Positions 12,001 through 25,084 of a stretch of DNA of 64,000 nucleotides are shown here, one piece after another; positions within the stretch are counted from its first letter, which is position 1; every line of letters starts with the position of its first letter. The position numbers and the translations under genes were made by a program. The notes beneath the pieces are model-generated. The model saw nothing but the letters and a program-made list of their open reading frames with translations. It searched no databases and was not told the origin of the DNA. The stretch comes from Nemopilema nomurai (lineage: Eukaryota; Cnidaria; Scyphozoa; Rhizostomeae; Rhizostomatidae): assembly GCA_003864495.1 (NCBI GenBank), contig ML133486.1:1078059-1142058 (forward strand), given 5' to 3'.

Positions 12001-13199
12001 TCATGCATTTCAGCCTAGAAGGTCCACTACTACTCCAAACAATTTCCATCAAAGTTCTGTCCATATTGATAGGCTTTATAAGAAATGCATGACAGCATTT
12101 ACCTTCATGTATCAATCAGATTTACACACAGATTTTGTGTTTTTAAATTTATAGACTCATGTGTTTGTTACAATTACACCTATGCTGCCCTTGGCAACCA
12201 AGGATGAAATTTAAATAATGGGTGCTCGAGTGGCCACCTGAGTTATTTCATGCTCCATTAGCTTCCATTTATGTTTCCAGTTTAAATGATTTTGGGTAAC
12301 TGGTTGCAATAATGGGAGCTAAAGAGCCAGTGGACACTTGAGATTCAATAAAATTTCATATACCCTCACAACCAGCACCTATTTAAAACAATCACTCTAA
12401 AACCATGCCCAAGTAGAAGCTCACAAGACTGTCTAGGGGTGTCACTAAATGCTATGAATTCATGTGTATGTTCTGACTTGGGTGGTACCAATTTCGTATC
12501 AAACAAAGCTGAGCATACCTTCTTGAATAAAAATGATGAAGATATTTTCAATAAACTTGACAAAATGCAAACAATTATCATCTTTGCAAAAATTGGTACC
12601 TCTAATCTTTTTAATCTTTCCCTTCTTAGTTGCTGGGCAATTCTTTCCTTTTCTCTTAGTTTCAGAAGATCTTCATGTGACATCTCTGACCTTGGGGGCC
12701 TTGTTTTTGAGGGTTTCCGTCTACTTTGGTCACTTCTCCAAGGTGTCCGCTTTCTTTTCTTTGTTCCCCTTGACCTCATCTTGTGTTTGCCTGAATTATT
12801 TTTATCCGCATCAAGGTCATCATGTTCCTCTACGGCCCTGTCAAGCTCTTCCATAACCATTTCCAAGTCTTGGTTCGAAGCGACTGATGAGCCATCCTCG
12901 TTTTCTTTTTCCTCGTTCAAAGCACTATCGTTGCTATTGGTAGTCAGTTCGTTTGAGAAATCTCTGCCAAGTGTACCTGGCGGGAAGGGAACTTCAGATT
13001 TCAATTCATCTCCTTCTTTGTCATCACTGCATTGGCGGGTGTCAGCCACGTCAAGGTCATGCTTCCCATGATTTGTAGTTGGATCAACGGCACACAATAA
13101 AACACGATGGTCATTTACACTTGACAGGTGTAACCCTTTCTCTTTGCTATCATCAAGTCGTTTAGTGCTAACTTCATTGTTAACGGCTATTTCCAACAT
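1..13199 (-). CDS. Multi-exon gene of unknown function (charged, basic/acidic protein), partial at left edge
   Basis: This gene is assembled from splice signals. Exons in transcript order are 12600-13199, 8441-8560, 6014-6115, 1581-1673 and 1-41, running off the window. Each junction is in phase 0, the internal exons are multiples of three, and each keeps one open frame flanked by AG and GT, so together they read as one protein. The first exon starts at ATG (13199). It encodes an acidic, Ser/Asn-rich region, then a basic stretch with a nuclear-localisation-like KKRKRTPWR, then a charged helix (EDLLKLREKERIAQQLRRER) that could form a coiled coil. Later exons encode basic Ser/Asn/Gln-rich and acidic Ser-rich segments. 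I do not recognise the family. A nuclear or cytoskeletal adaptor role would be inference. Further small exons may have been missed, and no transcript evidence is available. Confidence 0.6.
1581..1673 (-). CDS. Internal exon, 31 codons, phase 0/0
   Basis: The acceptor is strong (TTTTTATATTTGCAG) and so is the donor (TCC|GTAAGT). The encoded peptide begins EEDFERELGEVRPVI and ends FDSSLSS, with acidic and Ser-rich character like the rest of the gene. This is the best supported of the small exons. Confidence 0.6.
1674..6013. other. Intron-like sequence, no confident feature
   Basis: The stretch lies between two candidate exons of the left-edge gene. Isolated strong minus-strand donors occur near 2276, 3772 and 4670, but the frames before them either contain stops or end in a phase incompatible with the flanking exons. 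An alternative first exon starting in the GC-richer patch at about 2330-2470 is possible but unsupported. Confidence 0.4.
6014..6115 (-). CDS. Internal exon, 34 codons, phase 0/0
   Basis: The acceptor is TTTGCATCTGTCTGCAG and the donor AAG|GTGCGA. The exon encodes an acidic Ser/Ala-rich segment (EDNKAGESSGDSEAAKG and onward) with no stop in this frame. The pyrimidine tract is good and the donor is acceptable. Confidence 0.5.
6921..7066. repeat. 51-bp minisatellite, about 2.7 copies
   Basis: Units beginning GAAATGTCAGCTA start at 6921, 6972 and 7024. A partial unit starts at 7057. The third unit has lost about 18 bases of the G-rich middle. Confidence 0.85.
7439..7462. repeat. Poly-G low-complexity tract
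   Basis: A run of consecutive G is followed by GAGGGAGGGG. It lies just upstream of the LINE remnant. Such runs are prone to sequencing error. Confidence 0.7.
7600..8020 (+). mobile_element. Decayed non-LTR retrotransposon (LINE) endonuclease fragment
   Basis: Conceptual translation across at least two frameshifts gives an APE-type endonuclease signature. There is VSLDVNGIRDN (family pattern SLNVNGLR), then, in a shifted frame, PGINILAFNETEID (pattern ILAxNETxLD), then CHWYKLKDRTSNK and VAIYIKGSTYL. Stops and frameshifts show it is a relic. The fragment sits in an intron of the left-edge gene, antisense to it. The clade (CR1/L2-like) is a guess. Confidence 0.6.
8441..8560 (-). CDS. Internal exon, 40 codons, phase 0/0
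   Basis: On the minus strand the acceptor is TTTCTCGTTTTAG and the donor is GTGAGTTT. The exon encodes a Lys/Ser/Asn-rich basic segment beginning ESNLVMLKGKTKK and ending SPSNKSTS. It joins in frame to the 12600-13199 exon on one side and the 6014-6115 exon on the other. Confidence 0.55.
9085..9192. repeat. Exact 54-bp tandem duplication
   Basis: Two adjacent 54-bp units (9085-9138 and 9139-9192) differ only at the last base. The unit is 18 codons long, so frames are preserved across it. The copies are close to identical, so the duplication looks recent. Confidence 0.9.
9439..9480. repeat. Short inverted repeat (hairpin)
   Basis: GGAACAACCTT and its perfect complement AAGGTTGTTCC are separated by about 20 bases. 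No element boundary was recognised around it. Confidence 0.5.
11839..11961. repeat. 60-bp imperfect tandem duplication
   Basis: The block TTTAACAGAAGACCCATTCA recurs at 11841 and 11901, followed each time by GCAAATTCAGTT and then a similar AGCACA..TTAGATA end. Confidence 0.8.
12600..13199 (-). CDS. First coding exon of the left-edge gene
   Basis: This is 200 codons from a true ATG to a GAG|GTACCA donor. The frame stays open another 77 codons past the donor, but there it becomes hydrophobic and unlike the preceding charged protein, which supports splicing at 12600. No in-frame stop lies just upstream of the ATG, so an upstream coding exon cannot be excluded. Visible features are acidic runs (EEKENEDG, DDLDADK), a basic patch (KKRKR) and a terminal Arg/Leu/Glu-rich helix. 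Confidence 0.65.
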
Positions 13200-16100
13200 A
13201 TCTTCCTTCGTGTGAAGTAGAGGTTTTGTTCTGTTTGTGGAAAAGATAAAAATGTCAGGTTGGATTAGAGTTTAATCTCTGGCGAATCTATTGTTCTTAA
13301 CTCGATAATCGGGATTACTTCAAATTCTTGACACTGACATAATGCTGATCAAACCCCAGGAGTCGGGAAAATTGGGGGGAAATCATCCAACCTTTTGGCA
13401 AAATAATTCACAGTTACTACTCTCTGATTTGTGGGGTCATGTACTTAGAATCGGCAAATATTTGACCAACTTCCAGCGCGGTAAGAGAACAAATGACACC
13501 ATATTGCAAACAATCCCTTTATTTACTGGTACGTGGAAATCAAAACTTTAGTTGCGCTTTTGTTAACTGCATGGAGAAATTGTTGTCCAGGATTACTTTA
13601 ACGATTTCAGAAGCAAATTTCAGGATTTTTTGGGCTTTTCAAGTGGAATTGAAGAGACAATACCTTCGATGCAGCTTGAAGGGGGGACGCACAAACACAA
13701 CAGGCCTAGTAATTCATCGGGAATTCGAAAATCAAAACTGGAGTCTCGAAACGAATATCTCCTTTTCAAAGAACAAAATTCTCGCAGTAATTCGGATATA
13801 AAATGATTAATTTGGCAACTTTAGACCGGTCGTGATTCGTTTGGGGAAAACAAAATAGACCGCGATGCCGACGAGGTAATAATAGCATGACAGTTGTAAA
13901 TTTGTTTTATATATCGAAAACATTGAGGCTTGAGTACTGTCAAGAAGTCGATGAAATAATAGTACAATGAAATGATGAACTTACAACGATGAAAATGTTG
14001 CTAAACTGCAGGCCAAAATAAGTGAGATTCCTGCCAGGTGGTGAAGGTACGATCGAGTTGAACGTCAAGCAGTCGCTCATTCATGTGAGTGGAGTCGTCG
14101 CTTTGACCATGGCCTTTTCTTGAGAACAACAAGAGCCCTGATTTTACAGTAGGCAGCATACTCGCATGATATTCCCTTGCATAGCTTTACTTTAGCGAAG
14201 GACAATTGCCTTACAACAGTCGAGTGTTTTTGGTTAATCAGAATGACAGTGTCATTGTGTCACCAGTCAGTTGATCGAACGTGACATGCATCTTTCCGGG
14301 GGGTACGCACAAGGAATAACAACGGCCAAGCCTCGCATTGGTTTTCGCTCAGATTCAAGCGAAGGACAATCACATCTTTCTTGACAACAATGCCATATTA
14401 ATGCTTTCTTTCCCGGAAACGTGTACCAAATGTTTGAATAACACTTTCCTTGCTCCTTATGAATTTATTTGGATGTCGGATTTATATTTTTACTTCATCT
14501 TTAACCCAGATGCTAGCACAGATACTGTGGAGAATATATACCCTTTACTGCAAAGTAGGCACCATAGAAAGCACTGTTACTTCAGTAGAGAAATCTCAGA
14601 CCGTTCCTCAACTTAATGTTTGATAAAGTACGCCCCGATACGTCAAGTGTATGGTTCTGGATAATAAAGAACTTTTTAAAAAGTTTACTGAAGCTTTCAA
14701 CGATTCAAAACATTTTGCAAAGATAAATTTCATTAAACATTTTCTAATTCCAACTAAAGTCCTAATTCTTACTAATTTTTATGTCAAATTCAGATTTTGA
14801 AATAAAATCTCATGCCAATTTGCTATACCTTTTTTATATTAGGGCCATTTACCTCCCGTGAGGTAGAGTTTCGACAAAAAAGTTGATATGGTAGAAGAGC
14901 TCTTGACAATGAGAAATATTTATTACACGCCCAAACCGAGCCATTTTTCCACAAGTATAAAGAAAGGCCGTTGATATGCAGCCAATTTCTCTATTAGAAA
15001 GATAAGCACCTTTCTTGTTTCTAAAAAGAAGTTCCAAAGTTTTGATTAACTGTGAACTGTCCAATAAATTGGAAATGTCTAATAGGGCCTTAACACAATA
15101 GGAATTGAAGCTTTATTGATAGTTTAATGCATGAAAAATTCATGGGTTGGTTTGAAGAGTAATAGATTTCGAAGACGGACAGGTCATGACATGGACTATA
15201 TTGGATGGAAATGAACTTGTTTGGCGAATTTAAATAAATTTTTCTTTCACTTCCCGAGACGCATATCGTGCCCTTAAAAATTTTACTTCAACAAATAATA
15301 TCGTACTTTCAATTCCAGTTTTTCATTCGCGTCAAAACTTAAAAATATTTGAAATTGGTTTCTTGTTGATTTGATTTTGTTTAAAGTCACATAACTTAAA
15401 CATATTTTACCGAAATGTCATTAGTGCATTTCAGTTTGTTTAACTTAGATTTTCAGACCTGGAAAAACTACACTACCATGGGAAATAAAGTATATGGTCA
15501 ATGTGTCGTTGAATTAAGAAGCGGCTCATATTTCTAATTGCATGAATAAAAACAATAAGCATGCTTGCTTGTCATCCACTTAAAGATGACTGTAACGAGG
15601 CTTTAAGCATATGCAATACACTTCAATCAAATTTTAAAACTGTGGGTAAAATGTTTTCATTGACCATGGGTTTTAATATGAAAATCTTGTTTTCCTGTTT
15701 TCTCTACAAGCACAATGTTAGGATACTTATCTAAACATTTTTGACACCAGAAGGTCATACGACTGTTGCGCATTAAAAATCTTGCAATTAATTGTTAGGA
15801 CAATTTGGCTTCTTAATTCATTGGCATACTTTAGGGGCGCACCGGCAGTCGTAAATGTGGCCCTGTAAAAACATATTCTGCTTCATGTGCTCAAATCATT
15901 GATCTAGAGCAAATAAGAAAGCTTTTTCTTTGTTCTGTTTTATGAATATACTATCCAGAAACACTAGATATGATGATATTGCAGCCTTTTTTCTAATTGC
16001 GACAATTTTGAGCCGAAAATCGCCCAATCCGGCTCAATTTATCCTTAATTGCTTCAAATCATGCACAAATCAGCAGGCAGCCTGCAGTTATGATTGCTTA

Positions 16101-19100
16101 TTTGATTTTCTGGTTACAAAAACAGCGTGACCAGTGACAGGCGTTGACAATTTATGACAATTGCTTATTGGCTATGACAAACTACACTCTTCTTTAAAAA
16201 CTTTGTGCATAATTCTCACGTAGCCTACCTCAAGTTGATGTTATACTGGATGACAATCTGGCAGGGTGTTCGTAATTTTTGCACAGGTGTTGTGAGGTGA
16301 AATGTATTGAAAACATTAAGCTTTTTGATCAAGAATACCACACTCGAGGCATGTCTTTACATGTTTGGTAAACCTGCAAATCTAAAGATGTATCAAAGAA
16401 CTTTAATTTTAATCAATAAACAACAACTTAAATATATAACAAGAAAAGGAGGTTCTTAATGCTTAAGATGATACTAGATTAGGTAAGGTGGCTGGACAGA
16501 ATAGTGAAACTTCTGCTAATCTATCCTTGATAACAGTGCCTTGTGTGCTTATCAGTTTACACTGTGTAAATATTGATGCTATTATTAAATACCATTACTT
16601 GCCATGAACTAGTGATTCGAGGTGTTTTTACCCATTTTTTTAGTGAAAGCTTATCAAATGAAATCCCAGTAATTCACAAATGTATTGAACGCCATAGACG
16701 TACAGAAAGGACGAAGCGATAACGACATATTAATTGTCGTTTTTTAATTATTCCGATTATTTCAAACTCATTTTTGCGAACAATATGAATGCTGAAGTTA
16801 CGGTAGCTTCAGATTCAATTCATTGTCGAAATAGTGGCTTTGCTTCACGAACCATTAAGTTTTGCCGGCAGTTCAACTCCTTTGCAGATATCTTGCTGTA
16901 ACGAGCGACCGGGTTGAGCTGGAATGGGAGAATGCCAGGTGTACATATGTGGATTCATAAACGGATTATTTCATGGAGCCAGTTTACTTTAATTGCGAGG
17001 AACAGGTGCTTTAAAAGCCAAAATATGCCATTGCATTTTCGCATGACTTCGCACGAATCTGACCTAGCATTTTCGAGTTTTGTTGTTCTCAACTGCCAGG
17101 ACTCCAAAAAGTAGTGGCCCAAAGTTGATTGTGCAGATAATGAGTTGAGTGATGTACAAGAACAAAGCGTTTTGCTGCCATTTGTGGAGCAATTTCTTTT
17201 AGACTTGAAGTTGTTTAAAGTTGTTTTGATAACACCAAGACATTTTCCCGGCCTACTATCATTTAAAGGTGTAACTTTATCACAAAACATCGTTACAGTT
17301 GTGAGCAGGTGTCACTTTAAAGTGTTTACAATTGGAGCGTATGCGACCTTTCAAAGTATAAGGATGATAAAATAGAGGATATAAAGGGGACAAAAGCAAC
17401 AATTCTTTTAAATGTAATGATGCACCTGCCTAAAAGTGTTGCATGAAGTAGTAAAATAACATCGTGTTTCAGTAGTACCACCTTTGATCACGATGCCTGT
17501 CGTCATGTTGACTTTGTGTTTTGTTACGTCCTTGGAGAAAAAACTTTTCGACACTTTTTGCAGCAGATATTAAACTTTGCTGAGCAAATTTTGAACAAAG
17601 CTTTAGATTTGCTGCACATAAAAAAGCTTTCCTGGGTACGTCCATTTTTTAGATTTCTCAGTTTCAATCCAGGCCAGAATAACATGTAAGGCAGAAATAT
17701 TGGCTTGTTGGCTTAAAGCTATAGTCTTACCTCACTGAAGTCTCACATGACGAGTATTCAATTGTTAGTGGAAGCGGAAAAACACAAGGCTCAGAGGTGC
17801 TACTATAATTCACTAGATGTGATACACAGATGCTACAGACAAAATTTAAATTCGCACATCCGATGCGCAGAGTAGATAAATCTAGCCCTATGTTGGGGCA
17901 AGAAAGAATTTACCTTCTCTTTCAAAAGTCTTGGCACCAACATATAAAACGAGGTTCCTTAAAAAAATAATCGTTCAACCTGCATAGAGCACTCGTATCA
18001 AATCCAGTATTAATGAAAACGGCAATTATTAAGGGCATCCAGAAGGGCACAAGAAAGACGAATGAAGTTTAAACAAAGGAGAAAAGCTCTTGATCAGACT
18101 GGTTAAATTGAGAAGAAAATTTGGAAGGAAACTCTGCTCCAACTTCGATGATAAAGCATTTCAGCACAGAACGGGAATGAAGCATCGCCTTAATCAATTA
18201 AGAGGGATCCTTTTTATCAAAAAATGACCATTACTAACATAAACCACGCTCCCCCCCTTCCCCAACAACTGATATCTCCAAAGTTAATGTGACGTGACGT
18301 CATTTGACAACTTATTTTGTTTTTTGACTCTCTTGCCAACCTCTCCCTGTGGTCATGTGAACTATTTTGAAAAAAGCTGACCATTGATTCTGAACAGGTA
18401 TACAAGCGATATGGCAAAAAATATCTTTTCTAAGGTAAGGCCAAAAAATATATGACCATTACCATAAACGCACAACTTTAATTTCAAAGCCAATTTATAG
18501 ATTTACTCTGCAGCGAAAAAAGTGGTACTCATAGGCGATCTGCAACAACAGTGATGCTTCTAGTACTTAAACTTCGAATGCAATGCTATCTGTCGCGAGC
18601 TTAATCGAACAAGTTCGATGAGTTCGAAATTGAACGTAGCTGGTGGTTAGTTCGGGACGGAACCCCCCGACGAGGAAGATTGACAACGGGTGGCTTCGCG
18701 CACAGAAAACTGACCAATTGGAAATGAACTCGAGTGCTCACCATTCGAATTGCTTTTTCGAAAAAATAGCAGGTGGCAGGCTGTTCAAAGTCATGGACCA
18801 GAGCACATCTAAAGTTTGAACACGGCTGCATGTAGGCTATTAAATGTAGATGAAATAACTGGGAGAGGCCGGTATTACACTCATTTGAGTCGAAAAACAC
18901 CGGAATGAATGAAAGCGCAGATCTGACAGCAGTTTCCAATTGTCTCCGTTAAGCCTGTTACTGCTGGAATTATTCTTTCGTGAAATTGAAGAAAAACTGC
19001 CTTTGTCATGCGTTTGAAGCAATAAGCTACCGTCTTAAGATGTCAGGAAGGGCAATCAAACTAGAACTCTGCCGTTCAAAAGGACCTTAAATAAAGCCTA

Positions 19101-22100
19101 GCCAGTGTACATCATTTCTGTTTCTAGGTGTTGCATGATATCGTGAAATTATTCGTCTGTGCGGTTTTCATTTTCTTCTTTACCTTGGATTTGCGCCAAC
19201 TAAGGGGACTAAAAAGTCATAGAAGTCAATTGCAGCTGTTTAGGCTGACAGTATGGATAGGACAAGTCTCATGTTAACTGTTAACTGGTAGAATCGTATT
19301 CAATGTGGCAACCTGAAACCACATGCACCTCATCTTTCTCAGCGCATTACCGCAGCGAACGAAGAAAACTGTTGACCCGTGGTGTTTACATTTGTAAAGG
19401 TATCGTGATTCAATTATTCTGGAACCGTGGAAACCTGATGGGACGGATGAACATTTCAGACCCTGTCATTTCTCGCCAAAACATCAACATAATCATAGCG
19501 TAGGAAAACAAAAATGTGGCTAGGATGGGCTTCGTAGGGTCACGACCTTATCGAGAGGTCCTGACACGGTCGCGATAAATATCCACCGGTGCTATTCGAG
19601 TACCGTTCTTTAAGCCAGCATACAATGTAAACAGGTTTCTAGAATAGGTTGCCTGCGCTTAAGGATTTTCCATCAAATGGTAGTACCACCTCACAGGACA
19701 CATCTCTGACACTGAAACTGGAAACGGCTGAAAATTTTTCAATTTAAGTTCATCCAAGCTCTGCTAACGGGCCTTAACGAGAAATGAGCCATCTACGGCT
19801 ATATTGTATAACTCAAGGAAGTTATCAGATAACACGCATAATGAAGGCGCACACTTTTTCTCAATTTGACGTTTACGACGTCTTTAAAAGTATAAATACT
19901 TTAAAATGTTTATGCTGAAATAAGAAGGAGTTTTGGCCTCGGTGATGCTGCGGAGGAGTGTACGGTTAGGCAGACTACACATAGATAGAAAATTAACCCC
20001 TGAAGAGGCTGCGAAAAGCGAAATAAGAATATGCAGTTGTAAAGTTAACTTTTAGTGAATAACAAAGTAGCACGAGTGATCACCACAATAAATGCCAACT
20101 TATATGCAAAAGCACGTGATCAAAACATAAGTGGTTGGCTGATCATGTGGAATACCTTGTAATAACGCGTGAGCTCTTGCAGAGCCTGCAAATTAAGGGA
20201 GGGATAAGTTGATACGGATTTCCAGCTGTGAGACGAATATAAAAATGATAATGAATACAAGACATTTAAAAAGAGGGGATTTTCTTGCGATGCACATTGC
20301 CCTATATGTAGGTATTGTATACAGTTTTGACATAAGTATCTTGTTCGATCAATGGCGCGATAACGTAAACCTGAATTTGATCAAACTCTTCAATATTTTT
20401 TTCTCTCCGCAGGCTGGTGAAATTCACACCACGAAAACAAACATATAAAGAACATTCAGCCCCAAATTCAGGCAGTCATGAAACAACTCCAATGCAGCTT
20501 TTGTAATTATGCAATTTTAGTTTCTCAAATGGAGAAAAGAGTTCTGTTAGTCAAAAAGCAACACATTTTAGTTCTGATGGCATTATACATACAGTTATTT
20601 TGCGAAATAATAGGTAATAACTTCAAATAGGAGCTCTGTTGATACTTGCTTTAACTTAATGTGACCTGGGAGATGGTTAAATAAAATTTACTAGAGAATA
20701 AAAGCTGTTGGTAGCAAAATGGCCCAACTTTCATAGTCTGAGACCTCCTTCTTCTATTAACACATGAGCATCTTGCTTGAGCTATCAGCGAGTAAAAAGA
20801 TGCTCATGCTGCTAGCATTACGTTATGAATGGACCTTTACGATGAAGTATAGTGTTGTATTCAATGTACTCTTCTTTGGAACTATAGCCTGGGGGACAGG
20901 GAGAGCCACGACGACTTTAGCATTGCTAGGCCCAGATACCGAGAAGTGCAAAGCATAACTGTCAGTTGGTCACGTGTTGCTTTTACAGCAGATACGTATA
21001 TAACAAGAGTGGAAATAATTTTGCTATCAAAAAGTGGAAGAAATTGCTCATTTTCAAGAAGAAAAAAAACCGCCCAAAGCCCATGAGCGTAAGGAGTTTG
21101 ACGAAAGATTGATCTTTTAAGTCTGGTGCCTGTCTTTCTGCTAGCATAGTAGCTTTGTTCCAACACCTACAGTTAGTTGCTAAGTGCAACAATACTTGCT
21201 CTCGCTTTCAAAACTAAAGAATGCCATTGATTTCCAGTTATGACGAAAATGATAGAAAGTTCGATAGATCAGTGTAAAGAAACGGTCCCTTAATTGCTTA
21301 AATAAATAGGTCACAAAAAGTAAATGCAGAATTATGTCACCATGCTTGTCGCTGTTGGTCTGTTTACACTTAACAACCAGCAACAACGTGTCAAAATTTA
21401 TCTGAAAGATAATAGAATTCACAATCAAATGTTCTAAGCCGATTCAGTTTCAACCGATTTTTGTGAGTCGGCAGCATGTTGTTAATGTACTTCACTAAAA
21501 AGTGAAGCTGTGGAGGGCAGATTGCCATGAATAACTTCCCAAGCATGGCCAAGACTGCAAACTTAAAAAACCTTTATTCTACTTTCCCAATTAAACTGCC
21601 TCCAACAAATCTTTTGTGTTTCGATAGATGACGAATGCTATGATATTTTGGAGTCAATTTGTGAAGAAAAGGACGATGACAAATTAATAATGAATACCTC
21701 TTCTGGCTTAACTTTTTTACTCCCATGAAATGGCGTTTCATACTGCTTGCTTGCACAGATAGATGTTATATCGTCGATCGGAAGATCCGCAAAAGCAACA
21801 TTGATTACTTTATTTGTCAGTAAAAGCTCTTTCTGGAAACGACGAGGAAAGAATATAAGCCTTAAGGCGCACTTGAGATACCAGAATTACAAAAATAGAA
21901 TGAAGTTGGGTTCATACTGCAACAGAAGAAGTATACTTGAAAGAGGGCGAACATGTGCTATGTTTCCAGAGCTAAGAGATTTGAACATCAAAATGTTTCG
22001 CAAAAACTGACTCAATAACCGAAACCATGCAGAATCGAACATTGGAAGGCAAAACCTGAACATTAAGCTCAAAATCTCTCAATTACTGAACAATCGAGAG

Positions 22101-24776
22101 TTGCGCTTTCAGTTCAGCTTTAAGCGTAATTCAAAATTTAATTACTTTACTTTCGTTTGTTTCCGTTCGCTTGTTGTGTTAACAAACGTTCTCGTGATTT
22201 AACTTGTGCGGCAGAAATTCTTCAAACTTTCATTTGGTATTACTTGGCTGGGCAGTACACATGTATAAGATTGTGCCGATGTTTACCTGCCTTGGATAGA
22301 TTTTTTAGCCCTGAACGGCCTCCACATTAACAGGCAGGGTCATGTCTAAAACTAAAAATAAGGGGGTGTGTATAAGTGACGATTCCTTGACATTGCCATT
22401 TACTGGCTGAAAACAAGGCCCTTGTCTTAAATGGTCCCAAATCGCAATTCACGACTTTTGACTGAAAGATATGTGTTCCCACTGTCAGGCATGCTCTTTC
22501 TGTTACAGCAGTGTAAACACGAAGTCCTTTGCATGTGTTTTTAACCCAATTGAAGTGTAGACCATTATCACAACTAGTACATGAGGCTCATAATTTTTTA
22601 AGCAGGTGGCACCAATGATTCTGAACTGTGCATTTCAATCTTAGATAACTTGAAAAACAGTTAATACCAGTGAATGTGGCGCTCTATTTGAGCCTTCCGT
22701 GAGAAAAAAGAGAAATGTTCACGACTGTTGGAACGAAAAAGCTTACATCAGTAGTATGGCTATTAAACACAGACATGGTTGGTGCTACTTCTAAACAGTA
22801 CACTAATGCTTAATTGCTCCATATTGGCCCGACTTTTTACGTTCCTTACTTTAATCGTGCACTTTCATGTTTGCAAAAGCTTATATTTGAAAATATATGT
22901 AGCTGCCATATCATCAAGTTACACTTGATGAGCAAGAAAAGAACGCTATTTCTGTGCTTCTGCAAACCTCAAAAAGCCCGTAGCCGCTGCGCTGCCCGGT
23001 AGCAGTAGTCACGTGTCGTCCAGTCCAGCTAGGCCTAGCCTTATTTTATAAACTAAAATTGCAGATTTATTTAGGGCAGCTCCTTAACTTTGAATAATCA
23101 AGCCTACTGTTTTTTAAGCTGTTTCTTGTAATAATTAAGTGCAGTCGAAAAATATTTCACCAAAGCAATCCGGCTCGAGAGCCCTGATGCAATCGGATCG
23201 CAAACTAAAACTTGAATAAAAATTCTACTACCAAGAAAATTTCGACATACGGAATCGTATCTCTTTAACCATCCGCGCAGACGTCAAAACACGAAACAAA
23301 ATGCTAATTGCGAGAAACAGTGGAACCAAAATTTCCGTATACTATTATGCGAATGTGAGCTAGTATGCAAACAGGCACCAAATTCAGCTAAATTAGTTCC
23401 ACAGTTTGAATAATATTTTGGGCTTATTTTTCAATTTGTCACAACATTTGGCATGTTAGTTTAAGCATTGTCCTTACACATTGTGAAAATAGACAACATT
23501 TACATCAAATTTTGCACCATGAAATTGAAAATTTTTCTATCAATACACAAAATATTATGGGGTTTAATGGTATTAACCAGGTGTTTCAAGTTGAAATATC
23601 AAAGTCATTTTCCCAAATGGTTACTTGTCGTAGCCCAGATCATGTAATGATGAAAAAATATGTTTGCAGGATATTTTGCAACAATTTAAACGCTTACATG
23701 AAAAAGAATCATGCCTTGAAAGTCGCTAGGTACATTTTCGCCTGATCATCATTTTCGTTCACTTAGGTTTTACAATTCGTAAAATTTATTAAAAAATAAA
23801 GCAGGAATCTTCGCCAAAAAGCAGTCGAGTCCTTGGAAAGTGAAAACCTACTAAGCAAGGCAAGTAAAACATCTTTCGAAAGAAGATGCGTTCTGAATAA
23901 ACCAATAGTCTGGCGAAATCAATGATTGGTTAAAATTACAAGATTAATTAATATGCTAAATATGCTTTTGGAAATTCATATGGAAACCTTTTTTCATTAA
24001 CCGATGGATGCTCACTTCGCCTTCTTCATCAATTCTTAGTCCACGTGCATCGTGTCACACAAACAGTTTGATACAAAGAAGTTCCTGAAGAAAATATAAG
24101 CTGGAAAAACTCTTGATGTTAGAATACCGCTCTATTAGCCCCTCTTCCTATTAAGCCTCCTCTCTAATAAGCCCTACTCCCTTTTTAAGCAGAATTTCTT
24201 GATAAGCCTCCCTCTTTATTAAGCCCCCCATTTGCATACAAGAATAACTACAGAGTAAAGTGCAATGATTTAGTGATGACTTGCTATGCATTTCGTCGTT
24301 ATATTGGAAATCATCAGATATACCCTTAAGACAACCATTTGAAAAAACCTACTTCAAAATCAACTTCCTTTGAGACACGAAAACGTCCTTTACTTGGCGA
24401 TATTTCTTTGTCACAACACATACCCCATTTTTGTACCTCAAATCCTGTAGAAGAGAGGCTCCTTTTATGTAATGAACTAAGGGGTGCCTTTAAGAAATTA
24501 TTTTCGACTCCTGAAAGTTATTTCACTCTTGGATGCTTACTATGGTGTTTAAAACGACATAATACGATGTGGGTAATTTATGGCCTCTAGGGGACCACAG
24601 AGCTACATTTTTCGAACTGAGAAAATGATTTGCAAAATTATTGACTGAAGCATAGTAGTGTCTATTATTGAAGAAAGTTATAATGATAGAAAGTGTTACT
24701 GATAGAAAATCAGTTTGTCAATATGTCCGAGCTTCGATCAACTGTTATGAATTGGGGTTTGGGTTAGGGATAAAGT
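13200..24776. other. Gene-free stretch
   Basis: No open frame here shows family resemblance, and no splice-site pair brackets a convincing exon. Most open frames begin at non-ATG codons and have random-looking composition. The 13.2-14.3 kb part lies upstream of the left-edge gene and may hold its promoter and 5' UTR, but no core-promoter motif could be assigned. The only repeat noted is at 24128-24232. Confidence 0.5.
24128..24232. repeat. Degenerate tandem array of CTATTAAGCCCC-like units
   Basis: At least five loosely spaced variants of TATTAAGCC or AATAAGCC separated by CT-rich spacers (for example CTATTAGCCCC, CTATTAAGCCTCC, TTATTAAGCCCCCC). This is low-complexity repeat with no coding potential. 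Confidence 0.6.
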
Positions 24777-24784
24777 AAGGGAGA

Positions 24785-25076
24785 CATAGGCGCCGACTTT
24801 TATTTTTCCCAGGGGGGGGGGGGCTCAAAATTTAAATTTGAAAAAAATTAAAAAAGTTGAAAGGTAGAGAAATTACATGTCGCTTTAATAACGTATACAA
24901 CATATGTTGTATATATAATAACAAAACAAAACATTTTAATAAAGCAGATATAACATCATGGTCTTCAGTATCATCAGTTCAATTCTTTGATTGATTTCAA
25001 ACGAAATTCCCAGGGGAACTGAGCCCCCCCCCATAGCAGCTCGAGCCCCAAAGCCCCCATGTAGTCGGCGCCTATG
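24785..25076. mobile_element. Non-autonomous hAT-type MITE, 292 bp
   Basis: The terminal inverted repeats begin CATAGGCGCCGACT and end AGTCGGCGCCTATG. They continue less perfectly through a G-run and C-run that mirror each other (the right end reads GAGCCCCCCCCC). The element is flanked by a perfect 8-bp target duplication, AAGGGAGA (24777-24784 and 25077-25084), as expected for hAT transposition. The interior is AT-rich and noncoding, so mobilisation would need a transposase in trans. Its termini differ from those of the 4.7-kb hAT at 29261-33954. Confidence 0.88.
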
Positions 25077-25084
25077 AAGGGAGA

